Origin: a virus
Length of the DNA stretch: 64,000 bases
Strand: one strand, 5' to 3'
IMG/VR virus record: IMGVR_UViG_3300032073_000004
Location: 54,831-118,830 of that record
How positions within the stretch are numbered: the stretch's first letter is position 1; each line of letters begins with the position of its first letter. The position numbers and the translations under genes are program-made. Of this stretch, positions 1 to 10,022 are shown piece after piece. The notes below the pieces were generated by a model. It was not told the origin of the DNA and made no database searches. It was given only the letters and a program-made list of their open reading frames with translations.

Positions 1-3000
1 ATTTATCCAAGTCAAACGAAAAGTCAAACATAATTCTAAATTCGTCATCCTTCGCAACTTGCCTTAATAAATTGCTGAACAGTTGGTCGCTTAGTGTTAA
101 GTCAAAGTCTAGAGGTATTTGCTCAGTATGGACATGATCGTGCGTGATGTTCTTTTTATATTTTACTAAAACATAGTTGTTTATGCTGTCGCGGTTAAGG
201 GGAGTGTACTTTTCTCCGTCGGCAAAGGTAACTGGATAGTCTTCATTGTGTTCTTCGATCATAGCCAGAACTTCTTCCTCGGTCTTGTTGAAAAATCTTA
301 TGCTCCTGTCTGTTAGTAAGCCCGGCTCTTGTCCGGAGGCGAACTCTTGTAGCGGCCAAGAGCTTGGCCTCTTATAATTACCTCGCAGCGACGAAGCTTT
401 CGATAGCCACACGTTCATCTCCGCCTGCACCACTGCAGGCTTTATGGTGTTTCCTACAATGTCGTGTGTGTGCTCTTTGTTCACTGCATCGTTGTAACTT
501 ATGTAGTATCTGTCCACAACCATCCTGCCGGTAGTCTCCGAAGTGATATCTTCGGAACTAATACTTTGATGTTCTTCGCTTGGCAAAGAAACCGCATTGT
601 GATGGTGGGACTTCACAACAATTCTTTTTGTTCTGACTCTGCCAAAGTCTGGATCTGGTAAGGAATAGCTTCCATCTGTTTCAACATAGTCAAAAGCAAT
701 GTTGAGGTCTTTCTCTGTTGTTTTAAGCTCTTTCGAGGAATCTCTTGTGAAGAACTGTTCTATGTCACAAGGGTCTGCAGTATCGACCCCCAAGTTTTGC
801 AGTGCCTGCTCTCTAGTCTCCTCGTATGAGCATAAGACATGAACGAACATCATCTCTTGGTAGTCACCACTGTCAACAACCTGAACATGTGCCTTATCAC
901 TTTGCTCCACTTTGTCGAAATCTATGTTTTGCAAAATTTGCAAGTCTATCTTTTGGTCTTCTGGCGTTTGCTCTACTACGCCGTACTTGTTGAGATACAT
1001 ATTTGGCTCTTGCTTCTCGACGTAGGCTACTCTAACCCCGTATGCTGCAACATCTTTGCTAAGAAGCAACTCTTCGTTATCCCACTCAAAGTCATACCTT
1101 ACTTGATCAGGGTTTGGATCTCCCTCCATATGAAACCTTCTCATCTTCGTAATAACTTCGCCGTTGATGCCTCTGACATATTTTTCTAGAATTATCTTTC
1201 CCTTGCTTGCGTCTTGCCAGTTAAAGTCTTTAAATCTGTTTTTCTCCACAGATAAAACTTGCAAGGAGTCTACAAATTTCTCTCTCAAAGCAAGGTCCAC
1301 AACGTTCTGCTCTTCTTCTGTAATCGAAGGTACCTCGCAAACATTATTTATATTTTGCTTCAACTTTTTAGTGACCTCAAGATATTCTCTTTCAATAAGG
1401 TAATCTAGCACCTCAAAAAGGCCATCCTTTGAATCGCTAACAATCGGACGGTCTGAAAAGTCGTAATACGATCCCATCTCTTCACCGGAAGTTGGATACT
1501 TAAACTTTGAGTCAACCATGCTATTGTTTGCTTTTATTATCGCCTTAGACATTTTTGGGGTCATGTTAAAAGTTTCCGACATCTCCGTCATCATTCTCTT
1601 TTTTATCAACTCTTTAGTTAAAGCATCCATTGGCTTGTTATAGTACAAGATGGGGACTATAGCCTGTAATACATATTCTAGGCAATACGCTCTCACGAGC
1701 ATCAATGCCGACATCGAGGCCATTGTCATAGACATTGGCGTATCTACATTCTTATCTGCAGAAACATTGTACTTCCTATTTTCTTGTGAATTTAAATGAG
1801 CAAACAACGATGTCGCTAGTTCGTAGATGCTGTCAAAGTTGAACAGCCTTGGATCTTTCTTTGCCTTCTTATGTGCGGGGCTCTGCGTAGGATTGAAGTT
1901 TATAAAATGAGCGCCAATAAGACTCTCTCCGGTATCAACATTCTCTGTCCCGTTTACTGGAGTTATAAGTGGGCTGCTGGATAATTCTTCACTGAGAAAG
2001 GATATTATCTCGCGAGTTATCCTGTCAAAAACTGAAGTTTGTTTTTCCGTGAAGTTATCCAAGTATGGCTTTAGCATCTTGTTTTCGATAGTAGCAATAT
2101 AAGAAGCTCTATCTGCTGCAGATTCAGAAGCTTGATAAACCTTTGTCCAATATCTCCTCATCAGGACATTAAATGCTCTCTCTTGGCTTGTCATTTTTAA
2201 GTTACTGACTCCATCCGCAATGAGATCTTCACACTCAGTGTCTGCTGCTTCTTCGGGATCTATTGCCTCTAGCATTTTTGCAAGTTCCGGAGATAGGGAG
2301 TTCTCAACTTCTGCGACTGCTGAATATGGGGTTCTTCCGAACCTCTCAATAAACAACTTTGTTTTGTTCTCATAACTCAAACTATATTCATCAGAAAAGC
2401 GAACAGTGAAGTCGTTCTTCATGGCTGGGTCTACAAAACCGCTGGTGGTGGCCACATCCGATAATACAGTCTCCGATGTCTGCCCTCTCATTCCATAATA
2501 TGAGGAGTCTCTTACAATATTCTCAATAGCCACACTATAATCTTCTGGCGACGTGTATATGTTCTCCATGTATAACTTTTCCAGGCCTCTAGTAAAATAC
2601 GCAAGCTGGCTATACATCATTCCCTTTGACTGGTTGTTGTTTTCTAAAATTACGCCTATGGCCACTACCTTGCTGTGCAAGTCGGAAATAGAGTTTAACA
2701 ATTCGTGAGTACTGCAAGCCCATTGTGAATCTACGAACTGTTCCGTCGTTACAGTAGCTGTGGTTCCTGCAGTCGTAACAGGCGTGGTTAGATTCATAGA
2801 ACGACTTGTGGCTGCGTACCTGGAAGTGACTCTAACTCCATTGAGTATTAGGACTCTTACGATAGTTTCTTCCACTTCGTCTCCGATAGTTGTCATGCTA
2901 TCTCCGAAGCCAAACATGTCGGAAATATTAAAAGATATATCCTCTTCCGTGTCCAAACTCTTAAAGCTTCCGTTATCCAACTCTCTACCAGAGAAGAAGC

Positions 3001-6000
3001 TTTTTGTAAGAGTTTCAGCTTTCAAATGATCTCTCAAATTGCCCATCAAGATGTTTGTTTCTATCTTCCTTGTGGCTATTGGGTTTTCAAAGTCAGTGTA
3101 AGGGCCGACCGATTCTGCATCCCTGAATTTAGCGTTCACGACCCTATCTTCACCGAAGTCGCTCTTTTTGTAAATTATCGTATCGTTGATATATTCCTGG
3201 TCTTCATCCCTAGCAAGATACCCTCCCTCTGGAGTTCCGTCAATGGTGATACCATCTTCGAGAAGTGGGACGTAGCCAGTAGACAATAATGCTTGGAATT
3301 CTGGGTTTACCATTGTTTTCTGGACTTCTCCTCGCTGCTCTATAAACTTAGTCTCTTCTAGAGAGCGAAAAGTTATGTTCTCGCCTTTAGCAAGAATCTT
3401 TGGTATTTTCTTTTCATGAATCTTTTTCTTTGCAATTGCAGCTTTGTACAGTTTCATATCCTTGTCAAAAGATATTTTCACTGGATCTAGCATCTTTCTA
3501 AAAACCTTCTGCGTGATATTTTGCAAAATCTTTGGTTGTGGTATTACCTCCATCTGATCTTTTAGATCACCGCCAAGGTTTGTACCCATTTGCTTGATAC
3601 TCTCAATCGCGACTTGAAGTGCTTGCTTCTTTTCTTCCTGTGCCTTTTCCCTAGCTCTGTCTGCTTCTTCCTCGGTAATCTCGCCCCTGTCTAGGCTTTG
3701 CTCTAGGATACGCTCTCGAATATCTGCTTGTGTTATGCACGATTGGAATGGCTCTTTTGCCGAAAAGCTTTCTTGTGCTTTTGCAACAATGTCTTTCTTG
3801 ATATCGCTCAAACCGGCAAGATGACCAATAAGAGAAAATGTTGAAGACAGTGCATCATTTTTGTCCACAAAAAGAGTTCTTAAATTCTGAGGCAAGGCCT
3901 CTCTTGCCTTTTCGATTGTTTCTTCCTCTGCCTCTCCAATGAGCAGTGACATATTCTCGTAGGGAGTCAGCTCCTGAGAAACAGAAGTCACTGATTGTAG
4001 CATGGAAATACTATTTTGTGCTGAGGTTGTCGATGGAGGGCTGAGTGGTCCTTGGGTCGAAGCCGCCAAAGTAACTTGGTCTGGTGTTACGACGTTCAGA
4101 TCTGAGTATTTATTCAGAGTGTCTTCAAGGAAAGAAAAGGCCGATGTTCCTTTGGCCTTTGTTTTGGTATTGCCTGCAGCGTCGGATGTTATAGAAAAGT
4201 TGTCGGTTGTTGATATTGCGCCGCCTGGACCTGCGCTATCCATTCCAATGTCGAGTCTTGCCTGTGCTAAGTCTTTCAACATTGGTGCAATCTTCTTTAC
4301 AGCGGCCTCCAGCTCATCACTTATTCCCTTGTTCGCCATTTGAGATATCTCTGTCATAGCACCAGCTATATCCCCAGAAAGAAAGTCTGCAGCGTTTTTG
4401 ACATTCAGCATGTTACAATCAATAAGCTTCTCTAGGAGACTAACTATGAGTCCCCACAAAATGCCAAAAATTGCCATAGCGACTGCTTGATTTATCTGAA
4501 AGTAAAAGTTTCCAAACGGGCGAACCAATGTTGCTCTAGGGGTATCAAACGTCGGAAATCTAGCTCCAAAGGCCTCTAGCATGAGGCGTACCAAGACCGT
4601 ACAAAAGGCGTTAATGTCGATGTGCTTTTCTATCTCTTGCATCACGAGGTCAGCGGCATTGGCTGGTTCTCTAGCTGCAATGACGATGCCCGTCTCAAAA
4701 CCAGGAAGCTGAGGTCCTTTGTATTCGAACCCAAATGGTGTTCCGTGATATTCTTCTCTTATCTGGTTAAATATTCTGTTTGTCTTTGTGTCTCTATTGG
4801 TCTTATCTATCGAATCCTCAAGGTCGTCTCCCATTCTAAGCCAAATGACCATATCTTCAGTTATACTATCCACTTCTGATATTCCGAGGTCTTCATTTGG
4901 AAAACCATCTAGCGCCTTGTTATACATTTTAAAATTATCAAACTTACCTGAAAAGGTTGAGTTTCCTCCTCTGGTGTCGTCGCCAGCAAGAACAATCTTA
5001 ACCCTACTGGTTCCTGCTCCAACAGTTTGACGCAACTCTTCTGGTATTTGGTATGATTCTGCCCTCTCGTTTTGAGTTGTTTTCAGGATAAGCTCTGCAT
5101 CTAGAGAGTAAGCTTTCACTCTACCTTCTTTGTAGGTAAAGCCAAACGGTATAAAGGTAGAATCGCTGCTGGTTAGGATATTACTCTCTGTCACCAAAGA
5201 TAGTTTTCTGGTGGCGGCACCTTCTCGATAGTAAACTTCTATAATGATGTTGCCGTCTTTTCCCGCCTTTATTGACCAGGCCCGATTGTTAACGCCCGAC
5301 ATATGAGAGGCTATGATGGTCCCTGGTGGGTTCTTTAAATAAGATGCGGCAATGTTCATGGAGACAGAGAATTCGCTTCTATAGAGCGCCTGCAGCTCTT
5401 CATCGGCCTTTATTCTTATCCTATTTCCCCTGTCAAGCTTTACTACTTCTGTGTTAAACTGACTGTTCAACTCCCTGACTCCATTTAACATTTCGACATA
5501 TTTGCTGTCCGATGCGACGAAGGTTTCAATGACAGGAAGCAGTGCTGGAATACCAATGGTTGTTATCAAGTCTCTACAGTCTGTTGTTCCCAAATTACAT
5601 TCTATAACCTTGCTTATAATTGAACTTGGACATGCTTTGTGTAAGACCTTGTTGTACAGGTCAGATATGTTGGTGACTTCTGTTACAAGTTTTTTTAAGT
5701 TACTTTCTGTAAAAAAGTCATCCCCAATGTATTCGAAACTTTCGTAGAAGTTCTCTAAATCTTTTATAACATCGGTGCCGGCCTTGTTTATATTTTCTTC
5801 GTACCATTTCCAGTCGTGCCACGACGTTCTTTTCTTAAATTTGTCAGGGGCCTTTTCAATGGTTGATTTTTCTTTTCTTTTTGGACCCAAAGCATCCGAA
5901 TATGGGTGCGCGTTATATTTAAGCGAAAAGTCATACCAGTCCCAACGAGGGGGCTCTTTGACTGAACCTAGTTTTCTCTGTCTATTGAAGATTCCCACAA

Positions 6001-6625
6001 TGCCGGTACCTTCTGTGACTCTATCACAATCGTCAGAAGCTCTCTCAAGGTGACTCTTCAGCTCTCTAGGTTTTTTATATATTGTGTTTGCGAGAGCAGA
6101 AACAATATCTAGGTTACTCAAGTATCCTACGATAACGGGGTCAAGTGAGCTTTTGATGTTAATTATCAAAGGAGAGCTCTCTTGTTCTTGTGGGCCAATC
6201 CATTTCCAGGTAATATACGCACCCTCTACAGATAAGGCTCGTTTAGGAGTCTCCTGGCCTATCGTTCCTCTGTACTCTATAACAAGGTCTTCCACCAGGA
6301 AGTCTCCTATATTAGACTTTCCTCCGTTTGCTTGTGATATCGTTTGAAACCTTGCTCTTATTCTAGTCAGAACTTCTTTGGTAAACTTCCTCAACAGCGT
6401 TGCTTCTCTAGAATAAGAAAAGCCATTAGGGTCGCCATCTTTTGATAGCTCCTTTTGGTAATACCTCAGCAACTGAATTGTCTTATCTACCTTTAGGCCA
6501 AACTCAGTGTTTGCAACCAAGCCGTCGTATGTCAAGTCCTTTTGGTCTGGCTTTTCTTTTACGCCGGACCACACAGGAAGATATATGTCTCTCAGGCCTA
6601 TAACTATGCTTTTTGTTTGGGACAT
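1..6625 (-). CDS. Giant virion-type protein, C-terminus beyond window
   Basis: The frame opens at the ATG at 6625 (TAATG overlap with the preceding gene) and shows no stop in the stretches I read, down to position 1, giving more than 2200 codons. I translated it by hand. A LamG/concanavalin-like stretch lies at about residues 390-580, ending in a typical F-D-N-F-K-M-Y-N-K-A-L signature. A hydrophobic segment (about 700-730) contains A-I-F-G-I-L-W-G-L-I. A Glu/Arg-rich coiled-coil region follows near residues 960-1010. Most of the rest is alpha-helical and polar, without a motif I know. Size and position, downstream of a spike-like protein and an M23 peptidase, suggest a virion or baseplate component, possibly host-binding through the lectin-like domain. 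That role is inference; the open frame is seen directly. Confidence 0.85.
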   Translation of the reverse strand, partial: MSQTKSIVIGLRDIYLPVWSGVKEKPDQKDLTYDGLVANTEFGLKVDKTIQLLRYYQKELSKDGDPNGFSYSREATLLRKFTKEVLTRIRARFQTISQANGGKSNIGDFLVEDLVIEYRGTIGQETPKRALSVEGAYITWKWIGPQEQESSPLIINIKSSLDPVIVGYLSNLDIVSALANTIYKKPRELKSHLERASDDCDRVTEGTGIVGIFNRQRKLGSVKEPPRWDWYDFSLKYNAHPYSDALGPKRKEKSTIEKAPDKFKKRTSWHDWKWYEENINKAGTDVIKDLENFYESFEYIGDDFFTESNLKKLVTEVTNISDLYNKVLHKACPSSIISKVIECNLGTTDCRDLITTIGIPALLPVIETFVASDSKYVEMLNGVRELNSQFNTEVVKLDRGNRIRIKADEELQALYRSEFSVSMNIAASYLKNPPGTIIASHMSGVNNRAWSIKAGKDGNIIIEVYYREGAATRKLSLVTESNILTSSDSTFIPFGFTYKEGRVKAYSLDAELILKTTQNERAESYQIPEELRQTVGAGTSRVKIVLAGDDTRGGNSTFSGKFDNFKMYNKALDGFPNEDLGISEVDSITEDMVIWLRMGDDLEDSIDKTNRDTKTNRIFNQIREEYHGTPFGFEYKGPQLPGFETGIVIAAREPANAADLVMQEIEKHIDINAFCTVLVRLMLEAFGARFPTFDTPRATLVRPFGNFYFQINQAVAMAIFGILWGLIVSLLEKLIDCNMLNVKNAADFLSGDIAGAMTEISQMANKGISDELEAAVKKIAPMLKDLAQARLDIGMDSAGPGGAISTTDNFSITSDAAGNTKTKAKGTSAFSFLEDTLNKYSDLNVVTPDQVTLAASTQGPLSPPSTTSAQNSISMLQSVTSVSQELTPYENMSLLIGEAEEETIEKAREALPQNLRTLFVDKNDALSSTFSLIGHLAGLSDIKKDIVAKAQESFSAKEPFQSCITQADIRERILEQSLDRGEITEEEADRAREKAQEEKKQALQVAIESIKQMGTNLGGDLKDQMEVIPQPKILQNITQKVFRKMLDPVKISFDKDMKLYKAAIAKKKIHEKKIPKILAKGENITFRSLEETKFIEQRGEVQKTMVNPEFQALLSTGYVPLLEDGITIDGTPEGGYLARDEDQEYINDTIIYKKSDFGEDRVVNAKFRDAESVGPYTDFENPIATRKIETNILMGNLRDHLKAETLTKSFFSGRELDNGSFKSLDTEEDISFNISDMFGFGDSMTTIGDEVEETIVRVLILNGVRVTSRYAATSRSMNLTTPVTTAGTTATVTTEQFVDSQWACSTHELLNSISDLHSKVVAIGVILENNNQSKGMMYSQLAYFTRGLEKLYMENIYTSPEDYSVAIENIVRDSSYYGMRGQTSETVLSDVATTSGFVDPAMKNDFTVRFSDEYSLSYENKTKLFIERFGRTPYSAVAEVENSLSPELAKMLEAIDPEEAADTECEDLIADGVSNLKMTSQERAFNVLMRRYWTKVYQASESAADRASYIATIENKMLKPYLDNFTEKQTSVFDRITREIISFLSEELSSSPLITPVNGTENVDTGESLIGAHFINFNPTQSPAHKKAKKDPRLFNFDSIYELATSLFAHLNSQENRKYNVSADKNVDTPMSMTMASMSALMLVRAYCLEYVLQAIVPILYYNKPMDALTKELIKKRMMTEMSETFNMTPKMSKAIIKANNSMVDSKFKYPTSGEEMGSYYDFSDRPIVSDSKDGLFEVLDYLIEREYLEVTKKLKQNINNVCEVPSITEEEQNVVDLALREKFVDSLQVLSVEKNRFKDFNWQDASKGKIILEKYVRGINGEVITKMRRFHMEGDPNPDQVRYDFEWDNEELLLSKDVAAYGVRVAYVEKQEPNMYLNKYGVVEQTPEDQKIDLQILQNIDFDKVEQSDKAHVQVVDSGDYQEMMFVHVLCSYEETREQALQNLGVDTADPCDIEQFFTRDSSKELKTTEKDLNIAFDYVETDGSYSLPDPDFGRVRTKRIVVKSHHHNAVSLPSEEHQSISSEDITSETTGRMVVDRYYISYNDAVNKEHTHDIVGNTIKPAVVQAEMNVWLSKASSLRGNYKRPSSWPLQEFASGQEPGLLTDRSIRFFNKTEEEVLAMIEEHNEDYPVTFADGEKYTPLNRDSINNYVLVKYKKNITHDHVHTEQIPLDFDLTLSDQLFSNLLRQVAKDDEFRIMFDFSFDLDK

Positions 6626-7548
6626 TAGTTTACCTTGTTATACCTACTGTTGATATATTTGTTTCCACCCATAGCAGATAAATAGTCTTTAGAAAAGTTT
6701 GCTAAGTTATCTCGCAAATAACCTTCAAGACCCAATGCATAATCTTGTAGCTGATTACACATAGTTTTTACGCCCTGAAAGGTGACTGGCTCTGAAAAGA
6801 GGCTGATGTTATCATAAAAGCCTGTAAAGTGCATATGGTCTATCAGCGTCATGTTGAGGTCGTTTTGTGTGGAGTAATATGAAACTTGCAATTGTATTAG
6901 TTGCTCCAAAAGCTCCGCCAGGTATGACAATGCGTCCACTAGGTTATCCCCCAAGACTATGGGCTGCAGCGAGTCTGTCTCGTTATTCGCGATGATGTCG
7001 ATACCTGTGTTACTCGACGGCGAGGGCGTCAAACCCTGCTCTGCATGTATTTTCATGGATGCATGGGTAGGCTCACCTGTCGTTATTATTTTTAAACTTC
7101 TTCTCCCCACCATTCTTACATCATCTGCTTTCATACCAATTGAAGATCTTGTTTGAATTTGTTGCTCTCCTCCGGATGAAGCCATTAAATCATATTTCCT
7201 ATCAATTAAAGAATTTTCTGAAATGCAAATAGATGCTGCATCTGCTCCGAAATTTGGATTGTTCTCTATTCTTCCACAGAGTAAAGTTATTGATGATGTC
7301 CCAGCTTTTGGGCTGCGACCTTCTCCAGTTGACCAAGAGCCATCTCGATCCCTACCAAGAACAATTTCACAGTTGGTGTTGCCAGGGTAAACTACTTCAC
7401 AGGCAGCCTTGTTCCACTTTGTTTTTGGCTCGTTGGTGATTCCTTGGGCCAGGCCACTGGACAGGACTTTTTCTCTGTCTTCTTTTGATGAATTCGCTTG
7501 AGTATGTTTTTTGTTTGCCGGGGGCTTGTTAGAAATAAAGTCAGACAT
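6625..7548 (-). CDS. Conserved phage virion protein, probably spike/baseplate associated
   Basis: This 307-residue protein starts at the ATG at 7548, which overlaps the stop of the M23 gene. It contains a block G-R-D-R-D-G-S-W-S-T-G near residue 65, then I-G-M-K-A-D-D-V-R and a G-I-D-I-I-A...L-Q-P-I-V-L-G-D-N-L-V segment, followed by a helical C-terminal third. From memory this order is typical of a protein found next to baseplate genes in marine T4-like phages, with a beta-rich middle resembling needle or PAAR-type proteins. I cannot assign a precise function. Its place between an M23 peptidase and the giant ORF fits a cell-puncturing or baseplate-hub module. Confidence 0.75.
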   Translation of the reverse strand: MSDFISNKPPANKKHTQANSSKEDREKVLSSGLAQGITNEPKTKWNKAACEVVYPGNTNCEIVLGRDRDGSWSTGEGRSPKAGTSSITLLCGRIENNPNFGADAASICISENSLIDRKYDLMASSGGEQQIQTRSSIGMKADDVRMVGRRSLKIITTGEPTHASMKIHAEQGLTPSPSSNTGIDIIANNETDSLQPIVLGDNLVDALSYLAELLEQLIQLQVSYYSTQNDLNMTLIDHMHFTGFYDNISLFSEPVTFQGVKTMCNQLQDYALGLEGYLRDNLANFSKDYLSAMGGNKYINSRYNKVN

Positions 7549-8744
7549 TATGCTACTCCACCCCCTTCATCGGGTGCCCTGTTCCAAGCCATCAGAAGAG
7601 GCTTTGGATCGACCTTCCTTCTCCTTGGGTGAGTCATAAGTGTGTAGTGTAGGTGAACACCTTGGCTGCGGCCTGTTTTTCCCATAGTCGCTACCTGATC
7701 ACCTTTCTCGACTCTTTGGCCCACCTTAACCGTCACTGTTTCGCAGTGCAAATAAAGAGATCTATATCCATTATCGTGAATAATAGAAACTTGGTTTCCT
7801 CCTGGATATTTCTTTATGTTTGATGCCAAGCTACCATTTGCCGAGTCTATTACCCCTCCCAACGGGGCCAGCATAGGGTGTCCAGCCTTGCCATCGACGG
7901 CCAAGTCGATGCCGTTGTGGTCTTGTATGAGGGGTTTTCCGTTCCTGTCTTTTGCTACTGGGTGTGGTCTGTTTTTTTGAAAGTCGGAAGACATTCTAAC
8001 CGCATTTGGAACCAACAGTCTTGCAGCTGCACCAAACTCATCAATTTGTGCAGGAGTCATGATGCTTCCGTTTATTTCTGCCATGACCTTTCCTGTTTCC
8101 CTGTCGGTAGGTACTCGAAATTTTGTTTTTTGCTTTTCGGGCTCACCCATTATTTGATCATAAACAGTACCAACATGCTGACCCAATTGGCCGAACATAC
8201 CCTTTACTGCGTCTTGTGCAACTGTGGACATATCCCTATTTGCAGAGCCAGCATTCGCACTAGACTCTATAATCTCTGTTATTAAAACACCATCTCTATC
8301 TTTTGGGTGAAGATATTTGCACTCGACAAGATCTCCTACGCTGAGAATAGCTCCCTCGTTACCATAGTCTAAAAAGGCGTCTGGGTGTAATGACATGTAA
8401 AAGAGCCTTTCTTTAGTCCCCTCGTCATATGAGAATGGATCTTCCAAGTGGCCATACAGGTCTGCTCTTATTTTATATACTCTTTCTGTACCACTGCTTT
8501 TTCTTCCAAGCTTTGTGCTAAGAAGTGACGAAACTATATCTGGGTCTGTAATAATGTCTATTATTTTGGCGTCGAAGCTATCAGGATCGGTTGGTGCCAT
8601 CTCTCTGAAGACGGTGCTCAATATAGAGTCGATGGGGCTTTCTCGGTTTACGTTAACCCTTCCCGATCTCATCTTATCAGACGAATCATTTAATTTAGAT
8701 ATATTATCTGGCAGTCTTGTTCCGACTTTTTCATCTTTTGCCAT
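7548..8744 (-). CDS. Tail-associated M23 (LytM-like) peptidoglycan endopeptidase
   Basis: The protein has 398 residues. The C-terminal third is a recognisable M23 zinc metallopeptidase domain: H-N-G-I-D-L near residue 276 gives the HxxxD zinc ligands, Y-L-H-C follows, and H-L-H-Y near residue 366 gives the HxH ligand and catalytic histidine. M23 enzymes cut peptide cross-links in peptidoglycan. The N-terminal 230 residues have no motif I know and probably anchor the domain in the tail. There is no signal peptide, which argues for delivery as a virion part at infection and against a secreted lysis enzyme. It overlaps the next gene by one base, so translation is likely coupled. Confidence 0.88.
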   Translation of the reverse strand: MAKDEKVGTRLPDNISKLNDSSDKMRSGRVNVNRESPIDSILSTVFREMAPTDPDSFDAKIIDIITDPDIVSSLLSTKLGRKSSGTERVYKIRADLYGHLEDPFSYDEGTKERLFYMSLHPDAFLDYGNEGAILSVGDLVECKYLHPKDRDGVLITEIIESSANAGSANRDMSTVAQDAVKGMFGQLGQHVGTVYDQIMGEPEKQKTKFRVPTDRETGKVMAEINGSIMTPAQIDEFGAAARLLVPNAVRMSSDFQKNRPHPVAKDRNGKPLIQDHNGIDLAVDGKAGHPMLAPLGGVIDSANGSLASNIKKYPGGNQVSIIHDNGYRSLYLHCETVTVKVGQRVEKGDQVATMGKTGRSQGVHLHYTLMTHPRRRKVDPKPLLMAWNRAPDEGGGVA

Positions 8745-8747
8745 TTA

Positions 8748-9041
8748 CTAGCCCTCTTTAATAATGCGAAATAACTCTTCCTTGTCGTCATCGCTAAGAG
8801 TGGCAGATTCTTTCTGTTCTTTCTTCTGTAATAAAGATGCGATCTTTACCAACTGCTCATTAGAGCGTTGGAGTGTTTCTAAATATTTTGCAGCCACAGT
8901 TCCCACTTCTGCATGCTTGCTTGGTGATACACCTATGTACATCATCAAATCTTCTAGAAGTTTGGTAGTAACTGTTCTGTCTTTTGTAATATTATCTATC
9001 GCTGTCTCTATCTGCGTCGAGAACTTTTTATTTGATTTCAT
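8748..9041 (-). CDS. Conserved small helical phage protein
   Basis: This 97-residue protein is almost entirely helical, with a central stretch V-A-A-K-Y-L-E-T-L-Q-R-S-N-E-Q-L-V-K and a Lys/Glu-rich tail. Its start overlaps the end of the sigma-factor gene by 14 bases, so the two are probably co-translated. I recognise the central motif as recurring in T4-like phages but cannot attach a function. A small packaging or assembly factor is possible. Confidence 0.7.
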   Translation of the reverse strand: MKSNKKFSTQIETAIDNITKDRTVTTKLLEDLMMYIGVSPSKHAEVGTVAAKYLETLQRSNEQLVKIASLLQKKEQKESATLSDDDKEELFRIIKEG

Positions 9042-9741
9042 CTTCGACCCACCTCTCTTTGAATGTCCTATATTTTCCCCTAAGTTTATTTAAGCTGTTT
9101 ACAATTTGTTTTGTATTCATACCCGTTATTTCTCTTAGGTAAAAGTAAATAGCCTTTTTGTTGAAAATTTCTAGGGACTCGCTGTTCGCAAATAGCGTCT
9201 TTGTTGCCATTAGGACTTTTTTTTCGTTTGGTTTGAGCTTTTCTTCTTCCCAGCTATCCATTTCTTTCCAGAGGTGTTCCCAAAATTCTCTGTGCTTCTT
9301 TACTTTTTCGTACTCATTTTCGACAGAAAAGTATCGCTGCTCGGTGTCTTTGTTCATGTCGTCATAAAGAACTTCCCTTTTCAGCTGGGCTGTGTTTTTC
9401 TTTACTTTGTGAATGAACCAGTTTTTTGTAGTTACACTAAAATAACTAAAAGCCTTTGAACCTTTGTCCGGATCAAACTTATCTAAAATAGTAGTTAGCC
9501 AAACCTTACACTCTGCCTTTAAGTCGTCAATATTTGGCAAAGTAGTGAACTTGTAGGTATAGACTATTTTATCAACAAGTTCGTCAAAAGCTGGGTGTAT
9601 GAAATCTCTATATAATTGTTCTTTTGTTTTTCTATCATCAGTAGATGCATATTGGACGATAGCGGCTTCGTGTACTTCCGTAAAGTAATTTCTCTTTTTT
9701 CTACGGCCTCGCTTTTTGGTCGTCTTCTTCTTTGTCGTCAT
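9028..9741 (-). CDS. 55: T4 gp55-like late-transcription sigma factor
   Basis: The 237-residue protein begins with a very basic tail (K-K-K-T-T-K-K-R-G-R-R-K-K-R). A sigma region-2-like helix pair follows at about residues 89-116, including K-F-D-P-D-K-G-S-K-A-F-S-Y-F and N-W-F-I-H-K-V. In T4-like phages gp55 replaces sigma-70 on host core polymerase and reads late promoters of the TATAAATA class. I prefer the ATG at 9741 over the one at 9768 because GGAG lies six bases before it. The protein is somewhat longer than T4 gp55 (185 aa), mostly through the basic N-terminus. Family assignment rests on the region-2 signature and T4-like context. Confidence 0.8.
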   Translation of the reverse strand: MTTKKKTTKKRGRRKKRNYFTEVHEAAIVQYASTDDRKTKEQLYRDFIHPAFDELVDKIVYTYKFTTLPNIDDLKAECKVWLTTILDKFDPDKGSKAFSYFSVTTKNWFIHKVKKNTAQLKREVLYDDMNKDTEQRYFSVENEYEKVKKHREFWEHLWKEMDSWEEEKLKPNEKKVLMATKTLFANSESLEIFNKKAIYFYLREITGMNTKQIVNSLNKLRGKYRTFKERWVEDEIK

Positions 9742-10021
9742 CTTCTTCTCCGTTGGTACTGCTTTCATTCAAAACGGCTTCCATGTCAAGAAGATAAGAA
9801 CCTAGTTCTCTTGAGTGGTCCAGCATATTTTGCAGGGTGTCATCGCCATAAAAGGTTTCCATCTGATAAACATCTGATAGATGTCCTTGGAAACTTTGTA
9901 GGCTAAAAATAATTTCATCAATATTATCAGAAAAATATAAAGCTCTCCTTAAAGTGCGGTATAGCAAATAAGATAGCCCTATGTTGAATATTAAAGATAT
10001 TAAAAACAGTATTAAATACAT
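9701..10021 (-). CDS. Small membrane-anchored phage protein
   Basis: The 106-residue protein has one N-terminal membrane helix (L-I-L-F-L-I-S-L-I-F-N-I-G-L-S-Y-L-L). A helical domain follows with F-Y-G-D-D-T-L-Q-N-M-L-D-H-S-R-E-L, then an acidic tail. It overlaps the start of the late sigma gene, so the two are linked in expression. I recognise the layout from T4-like marine phages, where its role is unknown. Confidence 0.75.
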   Translation of the reverse strand: MYLILFLISLIFNIGLSYLLYRTLRRALYFSDNIDEIIFSLQSFQGHLSDVYQMETFYGDDTLQNMLDHSRELGSYLLDMEAVLNESSTNGEEDDDKEEDDQKARP

Positions 10022-10022
10022 A

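Noticed and set aside
464-6347. Many plus-strand ORFs of 60-116 codons
   Set aside because: All lie opposite the continuous giant minus-strand frame, lack ribosome sites and have sequences typical of antisense shadows.
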